Shown piece by piece: positions 45,431 through 59,526 of a stretch of 64,000 nucleotides of DNA. Below the pieces are notes generated by a model that saw nothing but the letters and a program-made list of their open reading frames with translations, made no database searches and had not been told where the DNA came from. Positions within the stretch are counted from its first letter, which is position 1. Each line of letters opens with the position of its first letter. Source of the DNA: Triangularia verruculosa (taxonomy: Eukaryota; Ascomycota; Sordariomycetes; Sordariales; Podosporaceae); contig MU863905.1 in assembly GCA_033296885.1 (NCBI GenBank), forward strand, positions 225,124-289,123. The letters are read 5' to 3'. Both the position numbers and the translations under genes were made by a program.

Positions 45431-48400
45431 GACAGTTTTGGTAGGTTTTCTAGCTTATATACGAGGTCGACCTCAATAAAGCCGTCCAAACGAAACACCC
45501 TCGCTTCCGCCTGACAGCAACTTCACAACCGGTTTTTCCTTGTGCGGACATTTGGAATCTGGATCAGTGGGTTAGATATTAGGGTGTCTTCTGTGAACCT
45601 GCTGTCAAAGGTGCCCATGACGTCGTTCGAAGGTCTGATGGGCATATTCTTCGTGGCATATGCCATCGTCCTGGGAACTATTCTCAGAACAGACCAGCAG
45701 GGGTAGACACCACAGTTTGGCGTATTCTTTAGGATGAATAGTACACACTGTCTTGGATAAAAAGATCACTCAGGTTCTCCGGGCTGGGATCTAAGAATAG
45801 ACACAGGTTCCCTGTCTTCAAGAGCCGAAACCTCAAGAAAGTACTTAGTAGTTCACAACCGTCTCTCACATTTTGACTGTCTCGGTCAACGCCGCCGTCA
45901 AATCATGATGGAGCCAAGAACTCGACAATATAGGAGTGTCAATCTAATCGAGGGCACGGACTAAGTTTGACCTGATAAGCAGGAGGATGCTAGGTGTAGC
46001 TTTCACAAGCTGTCATTATGATTACCATATCCCATCATCTTCAATGCACTGTGCATATGGAGACACAAAACCTGGCCGCATCTTGTTGGCCTGGTGTTGA
46101 GAACTGATTGCGTGGTATCCATATTGCCGCGCGCGCTTATTTTGATTAGATACGTACATGTTTCAACGTCGCTCCATGTTTTAAAGGGGGGATTGGGACC
46201 CATCACGCATCAAGTTAAATGAGTATGCACGCCAGACACCGGTTTCTGAGATTACGAGTTTTGTTCGATGTTGCCGAACAGGCTAGGCAAGTAAACGTGT
46301 AGATGCGGCAATCGTGTATTTATTTATTTGCTGGTTTGATGATGGAGTAAATGTTTGATGTGGGACTCTAACCAAGGACAGGAACATCGTCAATGACCTC
46401 CGTTGGACAAATTGGGTGATGGTGTAAGGTCGGTGAGCAAAGTAGTGGCCGGATGGGGAATCGAATGCATACTGGACCATCTTGACCAAGACTGACCGAG
46501 TCCAATTCGTCAGGCAATAAGAAGATAAGCAGCCCTTTGGACTGACTAACCTGCCTGTGCATCATTGCTTACCCAGCTCCAAAGTTGGTCTGTACTATCT
46601 CCCTAGGCGAAGTAAGTGGTGACGCCCTTGACCGCAAGGGACAAGATATAGGACAGGTAACATAGAACCGATGAAGATACGCTTGGATCATGGATTTTTG
46701 CTCATGTCGAGGAGTTGTGGTATGGCGTGGTGTGATGTGGTGTGAGATGGTGTGAACTAATTGCAAAAGGGGGTGTCTCGAAGAAGGTACATTGAGTCCT
46801 TGTATCGTTCCTCATCGGCCAGTTTCTAATTTGACTCAACTCCGTTTTTACTGTCATTGCCAGTGATATTCGGCGACGTGTATACTGCTTTCGAAATGGA
46901 ATCCGCCCGTTCGGGGATCACTTAAGCCCTTGCTTCGGACTGGGTCGGGGAGCGACCCGGAGAGGCTCGTCTCGCAGTCACCGTGGTATTACGGCGCTGC
47001 CTCTGGTCAATCCATGGTCCTCGGTTGTGGTTGGCTCAGCTCCAAGAACCAACTAATCTAAGAAACCTCAAGAACTCTGCTAAAGCAGGCTGCCATGTGC
47101 TGGATGAGACGTCACAAGGCTAATAAATTGAACACCGTACGCCAAATAGGATCCTGATAGGTATGATCAGACAGACCGGGGATATGTTTGCTTAAGGCGA
47201 GTGACTCTGATGATCTTCATCATGAGACAGATGACGAAGCCTAAGGATCGCGCAAACAAGACGCACGGTTGGGGGATGGGCAGCCCTTTGTGGAGGATTC
47301 CTCAGGATCGCAACCGTTTCGTCTCGTCCCGTCCCGTGGAAGATGCTGACTCCTTCGCTAGTATCCTTATCCGAAGCCGAATCACTCGAGTCTGACTTGG
47401 GCAGTGCAAACCAGGAGCCTGATATGTGCCCTGCTGGCGGATTGTGTGCAACCATCTAGTAGCACCTCAAGACAAACCGAAACTTTTCGGTGCCATGAGC
47501 ATTCATCGTAACAGGGATCTTCTTCACTATTTCCATCTTCTGGCATGTAATATTATGCACGCACTTCACTCGAGGCCACGATGGTCTTCTATGGAACACG
47601 TGAGCGGAGAATGGAAGGAGTCGGATGGTCAGAGACGGCCTCCGGACTGGTCGTAATCTACCCTCTGCTGATAGAGAGATGGTAGTCGGTAAGTGAACTT
47701 GTGGGGTCCGTCCTCCTGCAACAAAGTGTATTCGGAGCCAAACAGGCGAGGTTCTGCATACAAGATATGCTCAACATCAACTTCGATGTCAGCAGAGGCG
47801 CTGTCCCATGTGTTGCCTGATGCTCGTCAACCCCAAAGAAGCCCCAGAAGCGAGTCTCGCTGCCGAGTAACCTTTTGTCGCGGTACAAGACAAAAGGACC
47901 TTTCTGCAGATTTTCAGGTTGAAACGTGGGTATACCAGGGAACGTGGGGGCGGGGTGGGGGCCAAAAAGCAGCTTTGCCCCCATCGCGACGCGCGCACAA
48001 CAGTTGGGCTAAAGGCCAGCTCGGAAGGCTCAGGCAGCGTGAGAGGACTCCGTGCCGCATCTCAAGGCATTCTGAAGAATCCGGGGTAGTAATCGCCACA
48101 TCATCTCTGCATAGGTATGAATCTGAAACGGTGCGGATTCCGGCACTGTGTGGCAGAAACTCTCAATATTGTGTGGCAGCAAAGTAATCGGTGGTCGATG
48201 ATACTGTGGGAAAGGCAGCCGAGACGAAACGGCTTGCTTGTAGGCGCAGGCAAGATGAATGAAGCTGAAGCCGGGGTCCTCGTTGTATCGTAGAAGGCAG
48301 ACCGAACAACACCACCAGGCAGGGGCCTTGTTGAGTTTGTGGAACATAAGACGGACAGCTTTGAGAGCGAGTGAAGCTTAATCTGGCTCTTGGGAGAAGT

Positions 48401-51400
48401 GTTTCTCTCAGTCATGAAGCCACCGTCATTTTTCTCTGGACACAAGATGACACCTGGCAGGAGGGAATAACTCTATTTTTCGGTCAGCTACCAGATTCAT
48501 CTCTTGATTCGGATTATGGCCGTTGTCCACAGCTACTGAAGAATTACTCACATGGTCTCGTGTTAGGATTAAGAGACATAGACATATCCGGCGGTAGCAA
48601 GGATGGGGGCCGGAAGGGAGCCCGAGATAGGTTCATTTTGTGGCTCATGGGCAATGAATCTCGCGTCTATCTCGACTGCGATGAAAACCGATGAAGCAAT
48701 CGGCAGTGGTGGGGTCAGATAGATTGCATATTCGCATGTTGGCTCTTTCACATGATCAACAACAACAGCAGCCCAGCACTGTTGCCTGATTTTGATGCCT
48801 GATTGGGTGCTAGCCGATGAAGCAAGCAATTGCAAAAAATGCAGTCACTGACAGCAACTAGACTTTTAGTGGGGGGAGTGACCGATGATGAAACGCAGCA
48901 AGCAAAACTATTGCATACATTCAGTCTTTTGACTTCCATTTCCTGCCGGCGACTCCGTTTCCACTTTCGACGTCACTCGTGCTCCATTTGTTGAGCGACT
49001 AGACTAAACAGCGGGTCAACGAGGACAACGAACAGCTGCAGCCGTCAGCCATCGCGAGGCTGTGTTGCGACGGTCCTATCGAGAAACCTCCTGATTGGAC
49101 ACCAAGACGAAAGGCCGCGAGACCTGCAGTGCTGCGCGTTCACAGGCCAGCCTGGTTGGCCCGCTCCCGAGACCCGTCCCTCAAAAACTCCGTTTGTCCC
49201 CGCATCCCGCGAACCAGAGATCCCCCGATCGGCACCAGAGCTCCATCGTGCCATCGTCATCAAAGACTGGGGCCGGCAAAGGATGATTAGGGTTCTTGCG
49301 AGATTGTACCGTGCAGCGGTGTCAGGGACATCGCAAGGTTGAAAACGCTGACACATCGTTCACAGATATTGGCGTCGAAATTGAAGCTCTTGCAAGTGGA
49401 TACGAGCAACACAGCAGCAGCACGGGAAGGGACCGAAGGGATTCACGGGGCTTCATTTGAACGGCCCTTTCGGTGAGCGGTATCTTGATGCGTCATTAGG
49501 ACGGCCACACTAGCAGTGTCATGTCTACGCGCACCGCCGTCGTTCAGTGCCCTTCCCGAGGCAGCCAGGTCATCATTGACGTCCGCAGCGCCGACACACT
49601 GGGGGGCTCTTTGACTGACTTACTGGAGCCTCTACAAATCTGAAGCCGCGTTGCAGCCTCAGGTGACTCCCCGGCCTGGGGATGAACTGGTCCGCAGCCT
49701 CAGGTACCGACTACCTGCCTACGCAGGCGGCCACTAGAAACACGAATTGCCCTCCGCTTTGCGCACGCAGAAACTCTAGTTCTGACATGCTCGGCCGATC
49801 CTTGATATCAGACCAAACTAACTAAGCTAACATCAAAGTGTCAGTCAATATGTTGTCCTCACCGTTCGCAGTCGTCTCTGTCGACGTTTAGTGGTTTGGT
49901 AGAGTGGGCCGTAGACCGAGGGGCACATCCCCCACCGGTCGCAAGATCGAAGCAGGGGTGGTGCAGTTCCAACCGAACGGTCAGGGAGGGCAGCCACATC
50001 TCCATGCAGCACCGCATTGGCCACCATTGGATGAGGTACGGCTCAAGTGCCGATGTGACAAGATGATATCAACAATAGCGAGATTCAACTGCTAAATCTA
50101 GGATGTTTGATATCTTTGCCCGTTTTGCCATGCTTAAGCTGGACTAGGGGAGGGAGCATCACATAGGATGACTGCAGATTTAGCCAGTCTCCTTTAGGAT
50201 CGAGACCATGCTGCTGCGGATGGACGGCAGTGGGATCGAGAATTGCAGAAATCCGGCAGGGTTCCGGTCTACGTTCCGTACTATGCCCAATGGCCGGACT
50301 CAACGGCAGCTTGCCGGCTCCACGATCAGGGTCCCCGTCTCCGTGAGCCGGACCGGCGCCAGGAAGCAGAGGCCACCATGGCAGCGGTGGTTTGTTTCAA
50401 GAAGCACCGACACAGGTTCCCGTCGCCAATCAGACGCTCCTGCCCCTTGCCCCTGTCCCGTTTCTACGATCCTCTTGGCGCAACCGTTTCAATTCGCCCT
50501 TCTCAACTGGATAGGAACTCTCACAGTTGTGTACATGCACTTCCTTGTTCGCATTGATGCCATAACGCAGTGATGCCGCCGCATGCTCTCCCGGCAATGG
50601 CTGGCAGAGGAACCGCTAGTGAAGTCGTCAACATCCTTGTCTATCGATGATCCCCACAAATAGTTGGAAAGCGCCCCTGGGACCAGGTTGTTACTCTTGC
50701 AACACGCCTCTAACCTTGGACCTCCCAACTTGACTTTGCAGCATGCAATCGGACAACACGGCAGTTTCTTCCGGACAGCTCCAACATTGCCCTCAACTAT
50801 CTTTGGCGCGGTCTTACCATCTCGTTTCAACGGCATGGTGTCTGGGTCAGCCACAACACCCCCGAAACCCCCGGTGAGGCTTATACGCTGCACGCCTCAT
50901 CACCATACAAGAACCAGATCTACGCCGCACCGAGGACCACTCCACGGCTCTCGGCGCGGTCCAGCAGATAGACTGCTGATGTGGATGGGTGTGGCGGACC
51001 GACTTGTCAGTTGAAGGGCGAGTGCATGACGATAATTGATTCCTTACCATACTTACCGACGGGAGGGACCGCTATGAAGGAGCAGAAGGACCGCCGCCTA
51101 ACTCACGGCCGGAACGGCTCCGCGGGTGTGCCTCCCAAAAAAGGCCGTCTTGATGAACGGCTGATGTCGCCGACCCTAATGTGGTGCTGCCCAGTCTGCC
51201 CCACAGTGGAATAACAGATGGAACTCGGTGTTGTGTGTTTGAATAGTCGAAAGGACCTCGAGCTGAACGCGGCGCCGACTGCAACATGTGCTCTCCTGGG
51301 TTGCTTGGAATAGCCAGAATGCACAGCGGCTCACCTAGATCCGGGACCTTTGCTGATCGATTGTCGATATTGCTTGCATAGCTTACCGAACAGAAAACCA

Positions 51401-52871
51401 CACCGGGGAATTGCTGTCGTGACACATTGGTGCCTGCAGCAGCAGAGTTGACCCGACGCAGGCAATGTTGTTCCGACAGGTCCCAAGATCTCAGTAAAGA
51501 TCGCTGGAGCGCATTTGCATCACCCTGCAGTGCTTCGTCGCCTGCAGTGGCTCCCGCTGTTCTGCAAGTGAAGATGCCACCCACCATCGCCAACATTAAG
51601 CAGATCACACGATACAACAGAACACAATACACACCAAACCAAGACCGAAACTTGGGCTCATGCTGGCCGTCATGGAAAAGGACGCATCATCAAGTACGCA
51701 CAGCACAAGCAACTCGCGTGTTGTTTACAAGAATGGACCCTCAGGCATGGCTAGGCGGCTTTTGACGTCAGCGTCTCGTTCTGTGCCCTCTGCCATTTCT
51801 GGAAGCAAGCTCTAAGACGGCAGATGGCACACCCACTGTGATGGATGAGCAAGTGAAGTAACCTTGGTGCTGGGTACTAGACAAGAGTCACGCCGCAGAA
51901 CGGGCTTCCCCGGCACTGCAGTGAGATTGCCGCGCTCCGTTTCGCACCGTTTTTGTCGGGGGCTGGGTGAGGTGTGTTGCTGTACCTGCCAGGGAGGTAT
52001 CCCTGCCCGCCAACCACTAGTACTGCGACTTCGTACCAGCAAAATCCACCCGCCTACCGTCGATTTTCTGTCGCACCTGCGTTGACCCTCTCTGCGCGGG
52101 AGCTTCCCAAACACCACCTGCACCCTGCACCATGACATGCACGCTGTGCATCCGCCAGAAAACACCATGCCAAACAGAGCCATGTACCGGTTCAAAGACG
52201 ACCCAACAACGGTCCCTGCGCCCTCTTCCGTTGCGTTAGTCTGCATGTCGTCTATGCTGGACTCTGGTTACTGAGGGAGAGGTGTGAACTATCCCTATTC
52301 TTCCCCTGCCCTGGCAGAAGGTAGGTAGTGATTGCTGCCTTCACGCCGCAGACGCAGGTCCCCTCCAAACAACGGCTGGAGACCTTCGACAGGCTCCAAA
52401 GCCTATAAGGCTCCTGCGATGTCCTCTTCGGTCTGAAGATGAGTCGAATCACTCACAACTGGCTTGCATGAAAGTGTAGTGCCTAATTACTCATTTCTCT
52501 TGTTCTGTTGCTTGCCTTGCCTTGCCATTCGCTTCGCACTTGTCTTGCAAACCTCGACTTCGGCTCTGCCACCGTCCAAGACGTCCTACACACTCCCCAG
52601 GTTGGGGTCCTTTCACCGTGTTGCTCATATTTATTTCGGCCTTCGCTCTCAGGAGTCTGGTGCACTTTCCACTCCACCCGTCTACACAAGTTCGCACACC
52701 AAGCCTTGGTTTTCGATAGTCAGATACACATCAGATCAGATCACGCATCTCATCACAGCAACCCCACCGCCACATCCCACTCCGGCAGTTGACGTCCTCA
52801 GCACGGACGATACTTCCTGCCCCCCGGCATACAGACCCGTATACCCTCAGTCCAAAGATCCAGTCAGCATC
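45431..52871. other. Gene-poor stretch between 5S rRNA and the small Cys-rich gene
   Basis: No gene can be supported in 7.4 kb. The longest frames (47693-48187 plus, 51072-51632 minus, about 165-185 codons) have no domain and no conserved look. I found no tRNA-like A- or B-box pairs. The last 400 bp are pyrimidine-rich and should be the promoter and 5' UTR of the gene at 52872. Confidence 0.55.
45454..45461 (-). promoter_or_regulatory. TATA box of the 5S rRNA gene
   Basis: TATATAAG on the minus strand has its TATATA core about 26-31 bp upstream of the 5S 5' end. Neurospora 5S genes are known to need a TATA element near position -29 to -26, so the placement agrees well. Confidence 0.75.
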
Positions 52872-53126
52872 ATGTGCTACCAGTTGATCGAGCGGTACTC
52901 ATCTTGCCGCTGCCTGTACTACCAGCATGCCATTGACCGTTGCGCGGCATATGGCCGAGTAGGCCACACGATTCAGCAAAGGACGATACTAGTTGGGTAC
53001 GCCTGTGCCGATCATACAGCACACTCGAGCGGGTATGGTGATTATGGATACCAATACTCCGACTCGGGCTACCACTCCCACGGCCAGCAATCACACAAAA
53101 GCTCCCACGGCAGCCGGTACCGATGA
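52872..53126 (+). CDS. Small conserved Cys/His-rich protein of unknown function
   Basis: An 84-aa protein. The N-terminal 50 residues are dense in potential metal ligands: C2, C12, C14, H19, C24, H32, C45 and H48, around an R-C-L-Y-Y-Q-H-A-I-D-R-C core and G-H-T-I-Q-Q-R-T-I-L-V-G-Y. The pattern looks like short hypothetical proteins I have seen in Pezizomycotina, but I know no function. The C-terminal 35 residues are a Ser/Gly/Tyr/His-rich low-complexity tail. The ligand spacing suggests a small zinc-binding module; this is inference. The start is the only ATG in frame near the conserved part. The same frame is open for another 136 codons upstream (from 52464) without any ATG, so an upstream exon or non-AUG start is possible. 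Confidence 0.78.
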   Translation: MCYQLIERYSSCRCLYYQHAIDRCAAYGRVGHTIQQRTILVGYACADHTAHSSGYGDYGYQYSDSGYHSHGQQSHKSSHGSRYR

Positions 53127-54676
53127 AAAGTTGCGTCTTCGACAATAGGCTGCCGTTCCTCGCATTCACCATCTTTGGTGCCCTTTGAGTTTGTGGACTG
53201 GGTCTCTTACCTCTACTCATTCCGAGAACGGGCACCAGCACCATCTCAACCCCCCTCTCGGCTCTCCTATCTCTTCGTGGGCCATGACCGCCTGATATCA
53301 ACATCAGCACCGCCTGCCTTCCCATAAGTGGTAGACAAACGCCAATGTCTCACCAATTCTACCCGACATATCCTGTGGACGAATGCACGAAGGGACCAGC
53401 AGTTTTGTTATCGAAGACGATGGAAGATAGTAAAGGGTGCGGCCCGAAACGACAACTTGACCACTCTGGCGATGCAACATCTGCTCCAGACACTGCATCT
53501 TGAGCAGCCACCCAAGCTCAACAGAGCAAATGAGCTTCAACATGACACTGGAGTTTACTGGCTTTTTTTTTGCACGGCAGATTGGGTTTCTGCGGTTTAG
53601 AAGCATAGCGTCTGCTTTTTTATTATTACTGTACCACGACACTTGAAACAACACACGACTGTACAACACCCCTCAACATTTAGACACCCGCATTTTCTTT
53701 TGAATTTTCTTCATTTTACGGATGCATATGGGTCACGATACCAGGCGTTTTGGGCAGAAGGCTTCCGGGCAACCGGAACATTTGGGTTGGCTTTATTTTG
53801 GCTTTTTTGGCATTGGTACATCTGGGAGCGTGTTGGTGCTATGTTTCTGTACTTTTATTCGTCATTTTCTATTTCTTTTTTTTACATTTCAAGTTGCTTG
53901 TTTCTCTTTCCCATCGGTCATTATTCATGTTTGATGCATATGACAGCGCTGGTTTGTGACGAGCAAAATCCTCTTGTTATCTCTTAGTTAATTCCTGCTC
54001 AGGAGCAGTGACAAGATTTTACCGGAGGAAATTGTTGGAACAGGAGGATTTTCGCGGGACTCTGGAAGCCTTTCGTTACTGCTCTCTCAAACATGAACAT
54101 TTTTACCAGGCTGGCGTAGCACCTCTGGCAGGCAGGATTCCAGGGGTTGCGATTCCTGGACGAGGGCTGTTGAAATAGCATTAGGAATATCAATATCAAG
54201 AGTGATATCACACACTGGCTGCCTCTGTAGAGTGACTCAAAATCACCATAATGTCAGGATGGGATTGAGGATTCCGATCTCGAGGTGCAAGGGTTACCGC
54301 GCCGGATTCGAAGGATGCTATCCGATTCGATCTCAGATGGTCCGACGGCGGCAGGGGCCCTGGATCGGCTTTTGCAATGGCATGGCCACTTCAGTCCCAA
54401 GGCAGAATCTGAGATGCTCGTTCAACAAATGTACCTAGCTTGCGTCAACTTTCATCCGCGCAAAAGCAAGCATCACATGACGATTCAATAGTCGGACGGT
54501 AGCGTGTGTTGCTTGTTGCTAATAATTGAGTGTAGGCCAAGACATGTGTTGTCACCCCCTCCCCAATCGGACGTTTTGGTAGATCTGGTCTCCACAGATT
54601 GGACATCTTAGCACTAGAGATTGCCAAGCGCGGATTCCTACTAAGTTGGGATTGCTTCCTGCAGCAGCCGATTGGC

Positions 54677-54703
54677 TTTTTTTTTTTTTGTGTGTGTGTG
54701 TGT
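54677..54703. repeat. T13 run followed by (GT)n
   Basis: A 13-base T run is directly followed by about seven GT dinucleotides. It is simple sequence in an intergenic stretch. Confidence 0.9.
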
Positions 54704-57700
54704 TTGCAGACTGTGCAATGAGAAAGTAAAGAATGTACACACCATCTTCCTCAAGAGCCGAAGAAAAAAAACGTTGAAAGAGTTATTCATGGCGGGGAAA
54801 CAGCACCAAAGCCCTGCTTGAACCCCTGCCTGTCAGCACTTTAAGCTCGAAAAGGGTGCAAGCGAAGCCCCCGCCGCCAATCAGGCGTCCCGGGTGCCTG
54901 GTACGATAAAAATAGAGGGGTGCCCTTTCGTTGGCTCACCACGAAGAGACTCCCGCTTTGGGCAAGTGGTGGGGTCCAAAAATACCAAACTGGAGGGGCA
55001 CCAAGCTTTCTCTCACGCTTGGCCGATGTCTGGTTTTGGATTTTGCATCTCAACCGATGATGCTTTTGTTGCGAAAAAGATATGTGACGGCGCTTATTCT
55101 TGCATAGTCCGTATGCAAGATTCAATCGCCAAACATCAACGATAGATTGAGATCTACCGTTTCGAACACTCCGTTATCGGTCAAGTTCGGATTAGCATCG
55201 ACACAAAGGGGGCTTCGAGGAGCTGTTAGCCCGTCCGACGCGAACTTTGGCCCCGGGGTCTCCCACCGAACGGGCCATGGTGAATCTCCCGCCGCTGCCG
55301 CAGGCATTTTCCCCCATTATTCTGCCATGACATTGACAATGCGTTCCCAGCCCTTGCCAAATGGCCCGACGGGCTGGTTTCGATCGGCCTGATGTGCATG
55401 CGCCAATCGACCATTTCTAGCGACCTGGTCAATCTAGTGAACCTTCCCGCCACACCTTCTCGGTTACCTACCCTCCCCACACCCACTCACCTCTACGAAA
55501 ATTATAGGACTATTGTGATCACCATCGTACAAGAGCATGACGGCTGCTTCCAAGCCTTTCTATGCTATTTACCGATGAGTATCTGCTGGGCGACCCCACA
55601 CCACCCACACCCATCCCACGCAAACCCAACCGCCGCAACCGTTTGGTGTGGTCTGATGGGTAGCAGTCTGACAGCTCTCCGACAGAAATATCATAGACTA
55701 TCACATCTAGTGCCGAAAAGCGAGAAAACCGGGCTCATGCAAAGAAGCTTCCCGTCTGCTAGCTGGAGCTGTTAGTAATATTTTTACCGACCGAGTGGGC
55801 GATGGGTGCGCTGCACTGCACCGTACCTTGCGTCCTGCGTCAAGCCAGGCTGCCATGCTTCTTGGTCTGCCCTCTTGCTCAGCAGACCATCCCTCAGCGC
55901 CGCAATCCCACAGCCGAGACGACCCGAGAGTTGCGACGTGCATAATCCACACAGCAGGGAAAAAGAGCCAAAGATGGGATGAAAATGAGAAACAAGCGGG
56001 CCTATCCGGGGGCAGCGTTGTGAAGCGCCCCCCCCCCCCCTCTTTTTCCTCTTGAGCAGCAACCCATTCGAATCCCCGCCGCAGCCGCAGCCGCGATGGT
56101 CCTCTCTCTTATTTATTTTCCCCTTGCATGAATCTCCTCTCTTGAGCAAATCATATTTTTTCTTTCCCTAACCCTGACCTTTTATCCCAAAATGGATGAT
56201 TTTCTTTTTGGTGGTGGGAACACAACTTGGTCAGGTACCGGTACATTTGCCATGTTCAAAACGGAGCGAGTTCCACCCACCCACACTCCTACCACTCACT
56301 GCGGTTGTGTTACCCTACCCTTCGACAAAGATGACAACTTACAGCAGCGCAGCACATGATGTCTTTCTCTGACAAGCGCAGAGGAATGAAGCCGCATTTC
56401 CGTATTACATTTCCATTCTTTCGAATTCGTCGCACTACGATGGGCTTCCAGAATGACGTCTGCTCGGTATGGCGGGCACCATGAAGTCCGATGCATAGGC
56501 CTTTCTTACACATGTTTTCCTATTATTCGGCACTTCACCGAAATCATGAGACAGGAACATCACACAAGTTATTGCCCGCAGTTGGTGCGTATCTGCAAAG
56601 ATGACGGATCACGGATCCCACAGCGATTTGAAATATGTATTATTGCCGGGTTTGAGTAAAGAGGGCTGCAGAGTCACATTCGTGATCACGCCTCCGCTGT
56701 TTGCTGATATGACTTATTCTACTACTACTCTGTCCTCAAAAAATGATGCATGTCGGGGATCATGACGATTTCGGCGTGTTGTTCGGTAACGAGACCTGAC
56801 CGACCGATGGACCGGACCGGATGGGCCGGGTTCGATGGCCAGGCTGAGTTGAAGGCTTTGGAATACTGAAGAGAAGTAAGGGGCAAGTCACAACTCGGAT
56901 TTGTCAAGCTTGCCGAAACGAAAGCGTCATTTCTTGTTCAGGAGACAATGTGATCTATGCACTCGAGGATTTGTCATTCGGCGATGTGGGCTGATTACAG
57001 ACGTTGACTAGGCAGTGAATCGGATTACGCTGCAGCAAACGGTGTATGTTGAAGATGACATCACAAATGTCGAATCGAGTGACCGAAGGCTAGGTATCAC
57101 AACAAAACGCAAGACACTAGCTCAACCCCGGATTTTCTCGACCCCGAGATGGAAGACGAAGTTGAAACGCGAACGCCCATGAAACGAACTCACATCATCA
57201 ATGCCATTGTTCGCAACTACCGACCCCGAACAGCCAGCGGCGAGAAAAAAGCGGCAAGTCGGAACTAATTCGCAGCCCATGCCACTCACGCCGTGCGCCC
57301 CTCATACTTTCTAGGCCAGCCGGTATTTTTGATCCTTCTTCTGGGGGAAATGAGGATGAGAACGACAAGAAACCAACTCCCGGTCGCGCCGTGCCGTCTT
57401 TCGTCATCTTGATCACGTAGCGACATTGAACACGAGCAGCTGGGGGTTTGAGATTGAGTGGAGAGGAAAGGGAAGGTATGGAAGGATTCCCAACTGCCGC
57501 ATCACGCTCCACCAACAGATAGATGGTGGAGGATTGGGATTCTTTCAGGCGAAATGAATGTGTAAGTGCCGATTGCGCCGCCGTTTTCTATCCTACCCGA
57601 AGACGAGAGTGATAATGGGGTTGTTTGAAGTCTCAAAGGATCGTAGTCTGCTGCAGCCGACTTTGCCTGCCAGGACATTGCGTTGCATACGAAGTACTCA

Positions 57701-57850
57701 TGAGCATTTCGACATCACCAGGCTGGCGCTTAGAGAAAATCGAACTACTACCGCGTGCCAACAACACACTTGCACTACTGCAATGCACAAGACCAACAGC
57801 TAATTACTAGCGCTCATACACACACACCACCATGCGATCTGGTAGCTTCA

Positions 57851-57874
57851 TGTGTGTGTGTGCGTGTGTGTGTG
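57851..57874. repeat. (TG)n microsatellite
   Basis: About twelve TG dinucleotides with one C interruption, intergenic. Confidence 0.9.
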
Positions 57875-59526
57875 CCATTTTCCGGCAGACTTTGGTGGTA
57901 GGTGAGTTGCATTGTGGCTGGCTGGGGGGGCGGGGAGGGGAAGAGCAGGCTGCATATTGCCATGCAGAGAAGGCGCGTAGAAGATGCATGGAAGGCTGGT
58001 GGTGTTTCAAGATCTGCGGGGTGCAATGTTGAAACACTGACAACACAACGATGAAAAAAAAATGCCCGAATCCAGGTTCGTGGAAACCGATTACTACAAT
58101 GGGGTTTTTCGTGTAAGCTGAAGAGTGGTGATACTGTTGCCTTGATGGGTGCCGGTGAGATGCGTCTTCTAGAATAGTTCTGGAAGGGTTACGCTGGGGG
58201 ACTGAGAGTGAGATGCTTGTTGCAATGTGAGAGATGGGAACGCGAGGGCAAGAGGGGGACTAGGTAGTTAGTAGTTGTGGCGGTTGTGGCTTGAATAGAC
58301 TTGTGAAAGTTGGCGGCGTGAGAAAACGCCATGGCCAAAAGGGAAAGACACGTGGAATGGGTTACACCAAAACTCCCCCCTCGCTTTCGGATAGGTAAGT
58401 GTGTGCCCCAACTGATTTTCAGTTACACAGGAGAGGAAGAAAATGCCGCGAAGCCCATCTCCGGCCGAGTCTTGATGGTGTGTCGTGTTGGAAGTCAGAG
58501 TTGCATGTTGGGAGCGTTATCACCAACAAGCCCCCAAGCGCGTAAACGAGGCTACGAATCGAAGGTGGATGTACATACGTAAACAAATCTTCACTTATCC
58601 CCTTCTGGCGATGGTGATGGGGGGACACATAGCGAGGTAGTATTTTGACGCCGTCCGATAGATTCGTTGCTTTCTCGTATCAAAAGTCAACAACAGTCAT
58701 GAAGTCGGAGTGTCGGGTGATGCTAGAGCTGTGTCGTCGTGGCAAAGCCGTTTTGATTTCCGGAGGTCACCGGCCGTTTGGGAGTGTTTGAAATTGACCA
58801 TGTGGATTGAAGTTACACGGCGGAGACGGCACGGAGGTGTGTAACCGGCTTACGGCTCCGGACTTACTGGGCGCGTGGACTTTCGGAGCCGGGTCGGAGA
58901 TGGAGATAGATAGGGGTGAGGCTGAGGGTGACGTTAAAGTAGAGTTGGGATCAACGGCAGGGTTGATGATGAAGGGGGGATGGGTTTCAGGGTCTTGTGG
59001 GCAAGGGTTGAGGGTGCTCGGCCGATATGGAAGTATCGAGGAGTCTATGAAGCTATCCGAACTGCCGGAGTATGTCCGATATCTGCTTATCGTTATCTGG
59101 TATCGCCAGACGCGTCCCAAGCGCGTAAAGTGGTTTTGGTGCTCGGTGTAAGTCGAAGCCGAGGGAAGGAACGACGGCTGATGATCACGATACCGATTGT
59201 TTATTTTTCACTGTCTTATTGTTGAAATTGAAAACTCTGCCCGTGACACTTCAGACGAAAGGCGCTATGACGTATGAAGCCTGGTGTTGAGCCCCTGAAG
59301 GAAGGAACGACGGTTTGGTCGGCTGAGTTTCGACGACTTTCTGGCTCACCACATAAACACAACTTTTACACTCACCTCAGTGTCACAACCGCAGATCCGT
59401 CATCCATCTTCCATCACACTATCAGGCATAAAAGTCGTCTCACTTTCGTCTTCGACTCTTACAGAACCGAGAACAGCTTCACCACATCGAAGGCCTTCTG
59501 GCTGAGTTTGAAGGGACGTACTTCTA

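Noticed and set aside
46430..46480. Possible tRNA T-loop: a TTCGATT on the minus strand near 46460
   Set aside because: The neighbouring bases do not form a five-base stem and no cloverleaf can be drawn.
51072..51632. A 186-codon minus-strand open frame with a hydrophobic N-terminus
   Set aside because: The start resembles a signal peptide, but no conserved pattern follows and the opposite strand is partly open too. No independent support.
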